DNA from: JBCCEJ01 sp039030335
Lineage (GTDB): Bacteria; Pseudomonadota; Gammaproteobacteria; HK1
Direction of reading: 5' to 3'
Assembly (NCBI GenBank): GCA_039030335.1
Contig: JBCCEJ010000044.1
Span: 1 to 49,743 of the forward strand
DNA length: 49,743 bases
Part shown: positions 9,136-16,622 of the stretch, in pieces
How the letters are laid out: the number at the start of each line of letters is the position of its first letter
Numbering within the stretch: the first letter of the stretch is position 1
The notes under the pieces: generated by a model
Seen by the model: only the letters and a program-made list of their open reading frames with translations
Databases searched by the model: none
What the model was told of the DNA's origin: nothing
Position numbers and translations under genes: made by a program

Positions 9136-9582
9136 CTACTTCTTTGCGGAATTCTCGCGAATAACCAGACGAGTGTCCGCGTTCGATACCACAGTGCCAT
9201 CATCATCGGTCAGCACCATGCGAGAAATCACGAATATCATGCGGCCCGAACGACCCGACTTCGCATAGATGTCGTGTACATGGCTTCGGCCCGTCAAGGT
9301 CATGCCGGGCCGAATTGGCGCTAACGGTTCGACGTCCTTGCCACCGTCGAGAGATACTCCGCCAAAAGTCGGGAAGCCTGCCGGCAGATTACCGCCCCGC
9401 GCCAGACTCGACGGCCACGTCGGCGTGGCCTGAAAGTCGGCGTCGGCCGGATCGACATAACGGGACAGCGTTTCACCGCAAGCCCGCGCGAACGCCGCGA
9501 GGCTTTCCGCTTCGACTGCGAATGTACGCGTTTCGAATTCGTGATTGAGATACTGGGCCTTTATCGCTTCGATATCGTCCAA
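9136..9582 (-). CDS. FAS1-like (MaoC N-terminal type) dehydratase subunit
   Basis: 148 residues that resemble the FAS1-like dehydratase domain. An acidic N-terminal helix precedes FEVEAESLAAFARACGE-type sequence (here FAVEAESLAAFARACGE), a PTWP segment near 53-57, and the hotdog strand region RPGMTLTGRSHVHDIYAKSGRSG. The C-terminus VVSNADTRLVIRE is also typical. It is encoded 75 bases ahead of the MaoC subunit and presumably forms a dimer with it. This pairing is seen in hydratases for bulky acyl-CoAs. No activity can be assigned from sequence alone. Confidence 0.83.
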   Translation of the reverse strand: MDDIEAIKAQYLNHEFETRTFAVEAESLAAFARACGETLSRYVDPADADFQATPTWPSSLARGGNLPAGFPTFGGVSLDGGKDVEPLAPIRPGMTLTGRSHVHDIYAKSGRSGRMIFVISRMVLTDDDGTVVSNADTRLVIRENSAKK

Positions 9583-9710
9583 CGTCCACGGACTCCTGTT
9601 CGTCAGCGACTCGTCATCGGTCGCGGGTAACTCACGCCGTGCCGGTCATCGAGACCAGCTCAATTCTTCACTGCATCGAACCAGCGCACAGGCCGAGCAA
9701 CACAACTCCA

Positions 9711-10310
9711 TCACTCTCCGGTCACGCGAACCCAGAGTTCATCGAGCTGCGCGTGCAGCCCCTCTTCATCGCCAGAATTGTCGATGGCCACATCCGCCCG
9801 ATCGCGACGTTCGTCATTGCTGAGCTGGGCGGCGATCCGGGCGCGTACGGCATCCTCGTCTGAATTGTCTCGAGCCATGGCGCGTGCCACTGCGACATCT
9901 GGATCCACGACGACGACCCAGACCTCTTCGACGGCATCTTCCCACCCAGCCTCGAACAGGACAGCCGCTTCCAAGACCACTACGGCGTCTGGCTGTCGCT
10001 CGCTGATCGCGGCCAGCTCCGCTTCAGCGAGCGTACGAATGGCTGGCCAGACGATAGCCGTGAGCGCTGCCAGGCGGTCGGGTTTTCCAAACACCTCACC
10101 GCCGAGCGCCTTGCGATCGATCTGGCCATCCTGGCCCACGATATGGTCACCGAATTCCGCAACCACGGCGTCAAATCCCGGCGTACCCGGCTCGTAGGCG
10201 CGATGGCCCAGCCGATCGGCGTCGAGATGGACTGCACCGAGGTCGGCCAGGTGGCGGGCCGCAGTCGACTTGCCGGACGCAATGCCGCCGGTAAGGCCTA
10301 GAATCTTCAC
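9711..10310 (-). CDS. coaE: Dephospho-CoA kinase
   Basis: 199 residues; the last enzyme of CoA biosynthesis, which phosphorylates the ribose 3'-OH of dephospho-CoA. The P-loop GGIASGKST lies at residues 8-16 and HLDADRLGH follows at about 28-36. LEAAVLFEAGW is the typical CoaE lid and substrate segment, and RARIAAQLSNDERRDRAD is the conserved C-terminal helix. Length is normal (E. coli 206). It is not beside pilD or yacG as in many gammaproteobacteria; the neighbours are acyl-CoA genes. Confidence 0.97.
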   Translation of the reverse strand: MKILGLTGGIASGKSTAARHLADLGAVHLDADRLGHRAYEPGTPGFDAVVAEFGDHIVGQDGQIDRKALGGEVFGKPDRLAALTAIVWPAIRTLAEAELAAISERQPDAVVVLEAAVLFEAGWEDAVEEVWVVVVDPDVAVARAMARDNSDEDAVRARIAAQLSNDERRDRADVAIDNSGDEEGLHAQLDELWVRVTGE

Positions 10311-10448
10311 GCGCTGCAGGAATTCCCAAGTAGGTGCCGGCTCCGGATGTTAGCAGGTTCGACTTTTGCACCGCAGCCAGTGGATCGACATGGCAGCCAA
10401 GCCGTTGGCACACTGTTCAGTACGCAAGTGCACACCGCGAGGACTCCA

Positions 10449-10901
10449 ATGGCCGGCAAATACTACGAAGAACTCGAACCAGGCATGTTGTTTGAACATC
10501 AGCCCGGTCGCACCGTCACGGAGATGGACAACCTGCTGTTCTCTACGCTGACCCACAACCAACAGAGCCTGCATCTAGACGCGGAGTTCGCGGCGTCGAC
10601 GCTCCACGGGCAAATTCTCGTAAACAGCATCTTCACGTTGGGATTTGTCGTCGGCGTCTCCGTGGCGGACACCACGCTCGGCACCACGCTCGGCAATCTC
10701 GGCTTCGAAAAGACGACCTTTCCGAATCCGGTATTCATCGGCGACACGCTCTACTCGAAGACCCGTATCGTCGAACGACGGGAAAGCCGCACCAAGCCGG
10801 ATCGCGGCATCGTCACGTTCGAACACATCGGCACGAACCAGCGCGGGGAAGTAGTCTGCTCGTGCGTGCGAACCGGCATGATGATGCGCAAGCCAGGCTG
10901 A
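10449..10901 (+). CDS. MaoC family hydratase (mesaconyl/itaconyl-CoA hydratase-like)
   Basis: 150 residues with a hotdog fold. The N-terminus YYEELEPGMLFEHQPGRTVTE and the hydratase segment LTHNQQSLHLDAEFA place it near mesaconyl-CoA and itaconyl-CoA hydratases. The catalytic His is present; Asn stands at the usual Asp position. The start ATG at 10449 has GAGGA five bases upstream; an earlier in-frame ATG at 10347 has no such support. The CoA-transferase gene begins 9 bases after the stop, so the two are probably one transcript. A CoA-transferase, MaoC hydratase and CitE lyase set is known from itaconate degradation. A CitE-like gene is present at 24063, but the link is only an inference. Confidence 0.87.
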   Translation: MAGKYYEELEPGMLFEHQPGRTVTEMDNLLFSTLTHNQQSLHLDAEFAASTLHGQILVNSIFTLGFVVGVSVADTTLGTTLGNLGFEKTTFPNPVFIGDTLYSKTRIVERRESRTKPDRGIVTFEHIGTNQRGEVVCSCVRTGMMMRKPG

Positions 10902-10910
10902 GTCGGGCCC

Positions 10911-12143
10911 ATGAATGAAAACGATCCGACCGGCGCCGGGAAGGCAGGTGCTCTGAATGGCTATCGAGTCCTCGATCTGACGACTGTGCTGTTTGGCCCT
11001 TACGGAAGTCAGACGCTCGGCGACTGGGGTGCCGACATCATCAAGATCGAACCTCTGAACGGCGACACGTGGCGACACGCCGGCCAGTTCCGCAATCGGG
11101 GCATGACGGGTCAGTTCATGGCGGTCAATCGCAACAAACGCAGCGTAGCCGTCGATCTGAAAACGCCCGAAGGCAAAGCGATTCTGCGCGCCCTCATCCC
11201 ATCAGCCGACGTGCTGGTCAGTAACATTCGCCCTGCGAGTCTTGCGCGACTCGGATTCTCGTACGAAGCATGCAACGCGCTGAATCCGGGCCTCGTCTAC
11301 GCATCCGCTACGGGCTTCGGGCAGGATGGCCCATGGCGGGCACGACCAGCTTTCGATGAGATCATCCAGGCGGCGTCTGGCTTCGCGGCCGCGATCGGAA
11401 CTGACGACGAACCGGCGTTCGTGCCGAGTCTGGTCGGCGACAAGGTTTGCGCATTGGCGCTGACAGCCGCGGTCACTGCGGCACTGCTGCACCGCGAAAG
11501 GACTGGCGAAGGGCAAATGGTCGAGGTACCGATGCTCGAGACCCTGGCCGCCTTCAACAGCATCGAAATGCTCGGTGGTCTGGCTTTTTCACCAGCCATC
11601 GGCCCATCCGGCTACAAGCGCATGAAGGAACGCCGTCCCGTCCGCACACGAGACGGATGGATGACGATGCTGCCGTATTCAGGCGATAACTGGTGCACTT
11701 TCTTTGAAACGGTCGGACACCCTGAATACGTCGAGGAACTGGGCGTTCGCGATCCTGTGGAGAGAGCCCGCAATATCGACCAGGTCTACGCGCGGATGCG
11801 CGAGATCGCACTGACGCGCACGAACGCCGAATGGGAAGCCCTGTTGCTCGACATCGACGTACCACACACGGCGTTCACGAAATTGACCGAGCTCGCGGAG
11901 CAACCCCACCTGAAGGCGGTGGACATGGTTCAGGAAGTCAACCATCCGACCGAAGGCAAACTCGTGCAGGCCCGACCGCCAACGCGCTTCTCGGGTTCGC
12001 CTGCAAGTGTGCGCCGGCCCGCGCCGCGACTCGGTCAGCACACCAGCGAGGTCCTCGCTGAGATCGGTATCGAAGCCGCGCGCATTCGCAAGTTGGCTGA
12101 CGCAGGTGTCATCGGTCTCGATACCGGCGAGACCGCCGCTTAG
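10911..12143 (+). CDS. CaiB/BaiF class III CoA-transferase
   Basis: 410 residues. The N-terminus GYRVLDLTTVLFGPYGSQTLGDWGADIIKIE is the family signature. NRNKRSVAVDLKTPEGKAI and TGFGQDGPW follow, then FDEIIQAASG carrying the likely catalytic Asp149. RTGEGQMVEVPMLETLAAF and the C-terminal RFSGSP/RPAPRLGQHTSEVL complete the fold. It transfers CoA between carboxylic acids, feeding the hydratase encoded just upstream. The acyl substrate is not predictable; mesaconate, itaconate or a bulky acid are options. The gene converges on the dehydrogenase-fold gene at 12271. Confidence 0.93.
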   Translation: MNENDPTGAGKAGALNGYRVLDLTTVLFGPYGSQTLGDWGADIIKIEPLNGDTWRHAGQFRNRGMTGQFMAVNRNKRSVAVDLKTPEGKAILRALIPSADVLVSNIRPASLARLGFSYEACNALNPGLVYASATGFGQDGPWRARPAFDEIIQAASGFAAAIGTDDEPAFVPSLVGDKVCALALTAAVTAALLHRERTGEGQMVEVPMLETLAAFNSIEMLGGLAFSPAIGPSGYKRMKERRPVRTRDGWMTMLPYSGDNWCTFFETVGHPEYVEELGVRDPVERARNIDQVYARMREIALTRTNAEWEALLLDIDVPHTAFTKLTELAEQPHLKAVDMVQEVNHPTEGKLVQARPPTRFSGSPASVRRPAPRLGQHTSEVLAEIGIEAARIRKLADAGVIGLDTGETAA

Positions 12144-12270
12144 AGCGGGCTCCTGGAGATGTGACAACAGGTCACACCCAGCCCTCGACCCGGGTACCAC
12201 ATGCCTTTCGCGGCCGCCCGGTCGGACCGGCTAGGCTCGGTACTATCGGAGGCCGTTTCCGCGCCTCGCG

Positions 12271-13488
12271 TTACCACGCGGCTTCGAGCAGCGCGACCGT
12301 GTTCGCAATGCGTTCTTCATCGGTACCGCGCACTGACCTTGAATTGAAGTTCTTGAGCGTGCCGGTCGCGAGTTCTTCAAACGAATCGCGTTCGACCCCG
12401 ATCGAGCGCAGCCTCTCCGGCATGCCGTTGGCGCGATAGAGCCGCTCGAGTTCGGTGGCGACGGCCGCGGCCAGACGGTCGGTCCGGTCTTCGTCCAGGC
12501 CCACCTGCAAAGCACTCGCGACGCGTCTCGCCTCCCCGGCGTCCACCACCGGCGCCAGGCGCAGCGCCGGTGCATGCAACACCGAGGTTGATTCGCCTTG
12601 CCCGATATGCGGATAGCGTATGTGAAGCGCCGTGGCCACGGCATAGTCACCGGCGAAGGCACCACCCCGGATGAGTGCCCGACCATCGTCTTCAGCCCGG
12701 TTTTGCAAGAACGCCGCCAGGGTCAGCTGACGCCGCACGTCGGGGTCAGCTGCGTTGTCAGCCAGCAACTGGTAAGCCGAATGAGCGAGTTTGAACACCT
12801 GCTCCTGGTCAGCCTCGACGAGTGGATTCGAAGCGCGCGGCGCCTGTGAAGAAACGGCCGCTGCAAACACGGTTGTCGCCGTGGAACGGAATACCGCGTC
12901 CGGGACCGACGCGAGCACGTCATCATCGATCAGGACTGCCTGGGGACGCGTTTTCGGATCGAAGTACTCCATCCGCTGAGTCAGCTGAGTGTTCTTGAGT
13001 CCGGTGCCGGCCCGGTTCATCGCGCTGGTCGGGGTTGCCGGTACATTGATGATCGGCAGCTTTGGCGCATCCAGCCTTGGGCTGAATGGGCGCCCGCCCG
13101 GCGGATACTGCGTCATCAGCTCGAACGGATCGCCTTTCTCGGCGAGGAAGATGGCGACAGCGCGCGACGCGACGATCACGCTGCCACCGCCTACAGCGAT
13201 CAGCAGATCCGCGCGAGCCTCCTCAGCCGCCTCTCTGGCGCGGCAGACGGATGCGAAAGTCGAATCGTGCTCGATCTCGTCGAAAACACCCGCGAATCGC
13301 GCGCCGAGAGCATCCGTGATGCGTGCGACGGTGTCAGTACGCCGATTGACCGAAGGCGAGCAGAGGACAAACGCGCGCCTGCCACCAGCACGGGCCACGG
13401 CCGATGAGAGGTGTTCACCTATAACATCAGCCCCACAGAACAATCGCCAGGCATATCCTGAGGCGCGAAACGATGAAGCTGCCGTCAT
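12271..13488 (-). CDS. Iron-containing alcohol dehydrogenase fold, metal ligands mostly lost; third gene of TIR-SLOG operon
   Basis: 405 residues of the Fe-ADH/maleylacetate reductase superfamily. The NAD-binding motif IAVGGGS (G100-S103) and PATPTSAMNRAGTG are present. The helix that normally supplies Asp and His ligands reads STATTVFAAAVSS (202-214) with neither. The third-ligand region keeps H289. The usual PHG segment reads GQGES, with Gln298 in place of His. A normal metal-dependent dehydrogenase is therefore unlikely. The ATG (13486-13488) overlaps the SLOG gene's TGA as ATGA, so translation is coupled. It may bind a nicotinamide cofactor without oxidising alcohol, or belong to a known degenerate Fe-ADH clade that merely sits here. 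Confidence 0.8.
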   Translation of the reverse strand: MTAASSFRASGYAWRLFCGADVIGEHLSSAVARAGGRRAFVLCSPSVNRRTDTVARITDALGARFAGVFDEIEHDSTFASVCRAREAAEEARADLLIAVGGGSVIVASRAVAIFLAEKGDPFELMTQYPPGGRPFSPRLDAPKLPIINVPATPTSAMNRAGTGLKNTQLTQRMEYFDPKTRPQAVLIDDDVLASVPDAVFRSTATTVFAAAVSSQAPRASNPLVEADQEQVFKLAHSAYQLLADNAADPDVRRQLTLAAFLQNRAEDDGRALIRGGAFAGDYAVATALHIRYPHIGQGESTSVLHAPALRLAPVVDAGEARRVASALQVGLDEDRTDRLAAAVATELERLYRANGMPERLRSIGVERDSFEELATGTLKNFNSRSVRGTDEERIANTVALLEAAW

Positions 13489-14261
13489 GGCCAGTCAGAA
13501 TCCAGGTGTCTGTGATGCCGACCGGAGCCCGGCGTTGTCGGTTTCTGCAAGAGCGGCGCGTCGAGAAGTTGCCCGATCAAAACACTCATAGGGATCTGCT
13601 CGTCCATGAGCAATGCACGCGTAGCATCTGCCCATATTTCAACCTCCTCACTCGCAATCTGCGCTGCGGCGTGACCGGTGCGCGGGAGCGGGAAGACCGG
13701 CGTCGCCGGATGGAGGCTTCTGAAGATATCAAACTCGCATCGCACGCCCTGTTTTCCACCGACGAAGAACGCCGCCGAGTAGTAGTCCTGACCTGCCCCG
13801 AAGCGCATCGAACGCTCGTGGCCCATGTCCTCGCGGTAAGCCCCGAAGTCGTAGGCGAACTCCGATTCGGCTGTCCCGAGCATCCGATAGCGCATGTACA
13901 GCAGGCTGAAGTCCCGATCGCCACTGTCGTCCGGTGCCGCCCTGCTCGCGCGGTCCATTGCTTCGGTCAGGAAGATCTCTTGGAACCGCTCCACGTCCGC
14001 TGGAAACCGCGATCGAAAGTGCCGCGACTGATAGATCAGCACAGGGTACGCGCCGCGTACCTGTTGCGACATCTGCAACACGAACGGATTGATCGCCGGA
14101 TGCCCTCCGAACACCAGGGGCGCACGAGGCAGCACGGCCAGCGCGATCTCGCGGACGGCTTCGCGTATCTCCAGCAGCCGACTGGGGCTGGATTGTGCAT
14201 CGTTCTCGCCGGTCGGCGGAATACTGGCCGACAGGAACACGGGCAACATGGGGTTCGTCAT
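13485..14261 (-). CDS. SLOG-superfamily nucleotide-binding protein (middle gene of TIR-SLOG operon)
   Basis: 258 residues from the ATG at 14259-14261, which overlaps the TIR gene's TGA as ATGA. Rossmann-like SLOG features appear in order: VFLSASIP at 8-14, a helix with REAVREIALAVL, LVFGGHPAINP at 49-59, and FFVGGKQGVRCEFDIF at 165-180 followed by PVFPLPRTGHAA. The GGHP and GG-x-x-G-x-x-x-E motifs are the ligand-binding loops of SLOG proteins. These are known (ThsA of Thoeris) or predicted to sense NAD-derived nucleotides made by TIR or Sir2 partners. No effector domain such as Sir2, SLATT or transmembrane helices is fused. The clade assignment needs a profile search. Confidence 0.8.
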   Translation of the reverse strand: MTNPMLPVFLSASIPPTGENDAQSSPSRLLEIREAVREIALAVLPRAPLVFGGHPAINPFVLQMSQQVRGAYPVLIYQSRHFRSRFPADVERFQEIFLTEAMDRASRAAPDDSGDRDFSLLYMRYRMLGTAESEFAYDFGAYREDMGHERSMRFGAGQDYYSAAFFVGGKQGVRCEFDIFRSLHPATPVFPLPRTGHAAAQIASEEVEIWADATRALLMDEQIPMSVLIGQLLDAPLLQKPTTPGSGRHHRHLDSDWP

Positions 14262-15418
14262 GCCATCAGTCCGTCGGCCGTTCTGAAATCCACCAACGGA
14301 CAATCGAGTCGCCGCTCGAGAAAGTTGAGATGATGGCGCGTGGAGACCTGCAAGCGGGTCGGGTCCAGCAGTATTCGCGGCGCGGCCGATTCCTGCTCCG
14401 CGATACGCACGGCCGCTTCGAAGCGCCGGCTGTCGGGTACCCCAACTTCCGTGGTCAGGTGGATGGCCTGATATCCGGGCTTCGAGAGCAACACGTAGCG
14501 GCCGCGGCGCAACGTCGCGTGCCACCGCTGCGCCCGCGCATGAAACTGAACGTGTTCAACCAACGCGTTCTCGCGAAATGCCAGCGCCTTGAAACGCACA
14601 TCGGCGATCCGGTTCAACAAGACATTTAACGCCGGCTGAGTCAGCGTCGAATCGGGCATCCCCGAGGCTACATCGAACGTATTCTCCGTCAGTGCCAACT
14701 GTTCCAGGAATGCGGCCTCGGGCAGCGCCCTCGCGTGCGGCCAGACGACCTCCAGGCCGCCGAGCGCTGCCTCCACCGCAGCCTCGATCTCGACCTGAAC
14801 CCACGGTCGATTGGGAACGTCTGCGGTACCTAGCAGGATCAGCATATCGCTATCGGTCAGCTCTTCGAGCAGGCGCGCCTGGAACTCGGCGCCGGGCGCG
14901 ATCGACTGCGTATCCAGGAACACCTGATACCACCGTCGCGGCAACGCTTCCGCCAGCTGCAGCGCCACGCCCCGACTCTCCGCACGAACGTAGCTGATGA
15001 AGATCTTGCGCCGGGCACGCATCAAGCCGAGCGATTCGATGACGAGCGAACCGAGGTCGGCGACACCGGCGGCGGGCGACCCGAGCACTTCCGGCAGCTC
15101 AAATCCGTTGATGCCCTGCAAGAAGTAAGGCACCTGAACGGTGAAGTCAGCAAGGTTTGCAACCACCGGGAAGATAGCCACCGCGCCAGCACGACTCGCC
15201 TTGAGGAAGCCCAGCAGCTCTTCAGAGAGTGCGCGCGCCCCGCAGAACACCACGACAACCGTGCGCAATGCGGATTCCGTCGGCAGTTCGGTCGCGATAT
15301 CGAAAGTTTCGCCATGTCGGCGCACGTCGCGCGCAACGGTACTTTCCAGCCACGCTTTCAGCGCGTCGATACGCGCCGTGTCGTGTCCGGCAACTACTAC
15401 CCTGAAGTCGACCGACAT
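14258..15418 (-). CDS. TIR-domain protein, probable NAD-cleaving enzyme (first gene of TIR-SLOG operon)
   Basis: 386 residues. The central TIR domain spans about 137-225. KIFISYVRAESRGVALQL is strand A/helix 1, YQVFLDTQSIAPGAEFQ is the BB-loop region, and LLILLGTADV-like strand D (here MLILLGTADV) follows. E210 in PWVQVEIEAA aligns with the catalytic Glu of NADase TIRs such as SARM1. Residues 1-130 form an alpha/beta domain (FRVVVAGHD, TVVVVFCGA) resembling a receiver or Rossmann unit without assignment. Residues 230-386 are unassigned. It is the first of three ATGA-coupled genes, with its own perfect -10 box upstream. I infer it makes a nucleotide signal read by the SLOG protein. Confidence 0.85.
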   Translation of the reverse strand: MSVDFRVVVAGHDTARIDALKAWLESTVARDVRRHGETFDIATELPTESALRTVVVVFCGARALSEELLGFLKASRAGAVAIFPVVANLADFTVQVPYFLQGINGFELPEVLGSPAAGVADLGSLVIESLGLMRARRKIFISYVRAESRGVALQLAEALPRRWYQVFLDTQSIAPGAEFQARLLEELTDSDMLILLGTADVPNRPWVQVEIEAAVEAALGGLEVVWPHARALPEAAFLEQLALTENTFDVASGMPDSTLTQPALNVLLNRIADVRFKALAFRENALVEHVQFHARAQRWHATLRRGRYVLLSKPGYQAIHLTTEVGVPDSRRFEAAVRIAEQESAAPRILLDPTRLQVSTRHHLNFLERRLDCPLVDFRTADGLMA

Positions 15419-15451
15419 CCCGAAGTTCCGTCCGTTCAGCGTTACGTCTGC

Positions 15452-15457
15452 ATTATA
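15452..15457 (-). promoter_or_regulatory. Candidate -10 box of the TIR-SLOG operon
   Basis: Minus-strand TATAAT, a perfect sigma-70 -10 hexamer, lies 33 bases upstream of the TIR start codon in the 105-base gap after the selenoprotein operon. No good -35 hexamer is seen at 16-18 bases spacing. The hexamer suggests the TIR operon can be transcribed independently of the genes upstream. Confidence 0.45.
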
Positions 15458-15523
15458 GGCACCGGCCCAAGCGGCCGCGCCGAGCGCCGTCGAAGTGGGT
15501 GCCGGGCGATGACGCGGTCACGC

Positions 15524-16546
15524 TCATCGTCCGTCGAGAGCGCGAACCCGGACCGTTTGTGTGGCCGATCCACCTGCCCAAAGTGGCACATAGGTCATCT
15601 TTACACCCGGGCCGCCGGTAATCACGATATCGATGGCATCGGCTGCCGGGGCGATGCGGCGTTGTGCGTCCCAGCCGGCGCCGTCGCACTGCGGAACACG
15701 GGCCCGGTCGAAGAGATAACGCTGCATCTCGGGCAGGCCGCACCCGTGCTTCGCAAGGACCTGCACGAGTTCGGGGGGCATCAACATCATCTGTGGATGC
15801 GGCTCACGCTCGCGGGCGCCGCTGACACTCACGGTTGCGCCCATCGCCAACGCCACCGGATCCAGAATTTCGGCGATGCCAGCACCGCCGCCTACAGGCA
15901 ACAGTTCCGCCGTCCCCGAGACGGCCATGACCGTAACCGCCGGCTCGTCGGGTCTCAGACCGCGCCTGACAGCGAGGCCTGGGATATCAGTTGAGCCATC
16001 TTCTGCAAAACAAAACGTGTACTTTCCAGGCTGCCCCATCGTCGCCATGTCTGCCACGCCGTCGCGCGCGCCGCCGATATTTCTGAGCACGAGCGACACG
16101 GCCCGGCCAATGCTCGCATTGACGCGCGAACCGGGCCCCAGACAATTGGTGCCCGAGCGCACACCCAACTCGGTCGACAACGGTGGGTGCACGATGACCG
16201 CGATAGCTGGAGTGCCGGTGGTAGTCAGCACCCCCAACAGATTGAACTCAGGTGCCTGACAGGCCTCCACGGCGCTCAAGACCAGCGGCAGTTCAGCTGG
16301 CTCGCAACCGGCCAGAACACACTGGTACGCGACTGCGTCGGCGCGCAGTTCTCCGAACAACGGCATAACATTGCCGTAGCTGCGCCGCGGGTCGGCGACG
16401 CCTGACAGCATCGCTTCGAGGCGCGCACGCGTTGGCGTAACCAGCGGCAGGCCGTCGTCCAGGTCAAGCGCGACGAGTTCCCTCTGCGCGCGCTCGAAAT
16501 CAGCGTCGGAACGATAAACAGGGAGGCCGGCTTCGGTGCCGCTCAT
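15524..16546 (-). CDS. Conserved protein of unknown function, UGSC-selenoprotein neighbour, copy 2
   Basis: 340 residues, clearly paralogous to the protein encoded immediately upstream (16623-17684). Shared landmarks are LDDGLPLVTPT near 30-40, VLAGCEPAELPLVL near 78-91, GTNCLGPGSRVNASIGRA near 131-150, and TMGQPGKYTFCFAE near 168-181. No known catalytic motif is recognised and there is no signal peptide or membrane segment. The conserved Cys residues in AGC, NCLG and TFCF are candidates for thiol or metal chemistry, perhaps with the selenoprotein. It is the last gene of the 18990-to-15524 operon, 76 bases after its paralog. Confidence 0.75.
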   Translation of the reverse strand: MSGTEAGLPVYRSDADFERAQRELVALDLDDGLPLVTPTRARLEAMLSGVADPRRSYGNVMPLFGELRADAVAYQCVLAGCEPAELPLVLSAVEACQAPEFNLLGVLTTTGTPAIAVIVHPPLSTELGVRSGTNCLGPGSRVNASIGRAVSLVLRNIGGARDGVADMATMGQPGKYTFCFAEDGSTDIPGLAVRRGLRPDEPAVTVMAVSGTAELLPVGGGAGIAEILDPVALAMGATVSVSGAREREPHPQMMLMPPELVQVLAKHGCGLPEMQRYLFDRARVPQCDGAGWDAQRRIAPAADAIDIVITGGPGVKMTYVPLWAGGSATQTVRVRALDGR

Positions 16547-16622
16547 ACCACGACCCGAATTCCGTTGAACCGGCTAGCGAGAAAGCGGCACGTGGCTGGT
16601 TGTATGCGAGTTGACCTCAACT

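Noticed and set aside
12160..12176. TGTGAC-AACAG-GTCACA inverted repeat, CRP-site-like
   Set aside because: The spacer between TGTGA and TCACA is 7 rather than 6 bases, and it lies between converging genes where a CRP site would have nothing to regulate.
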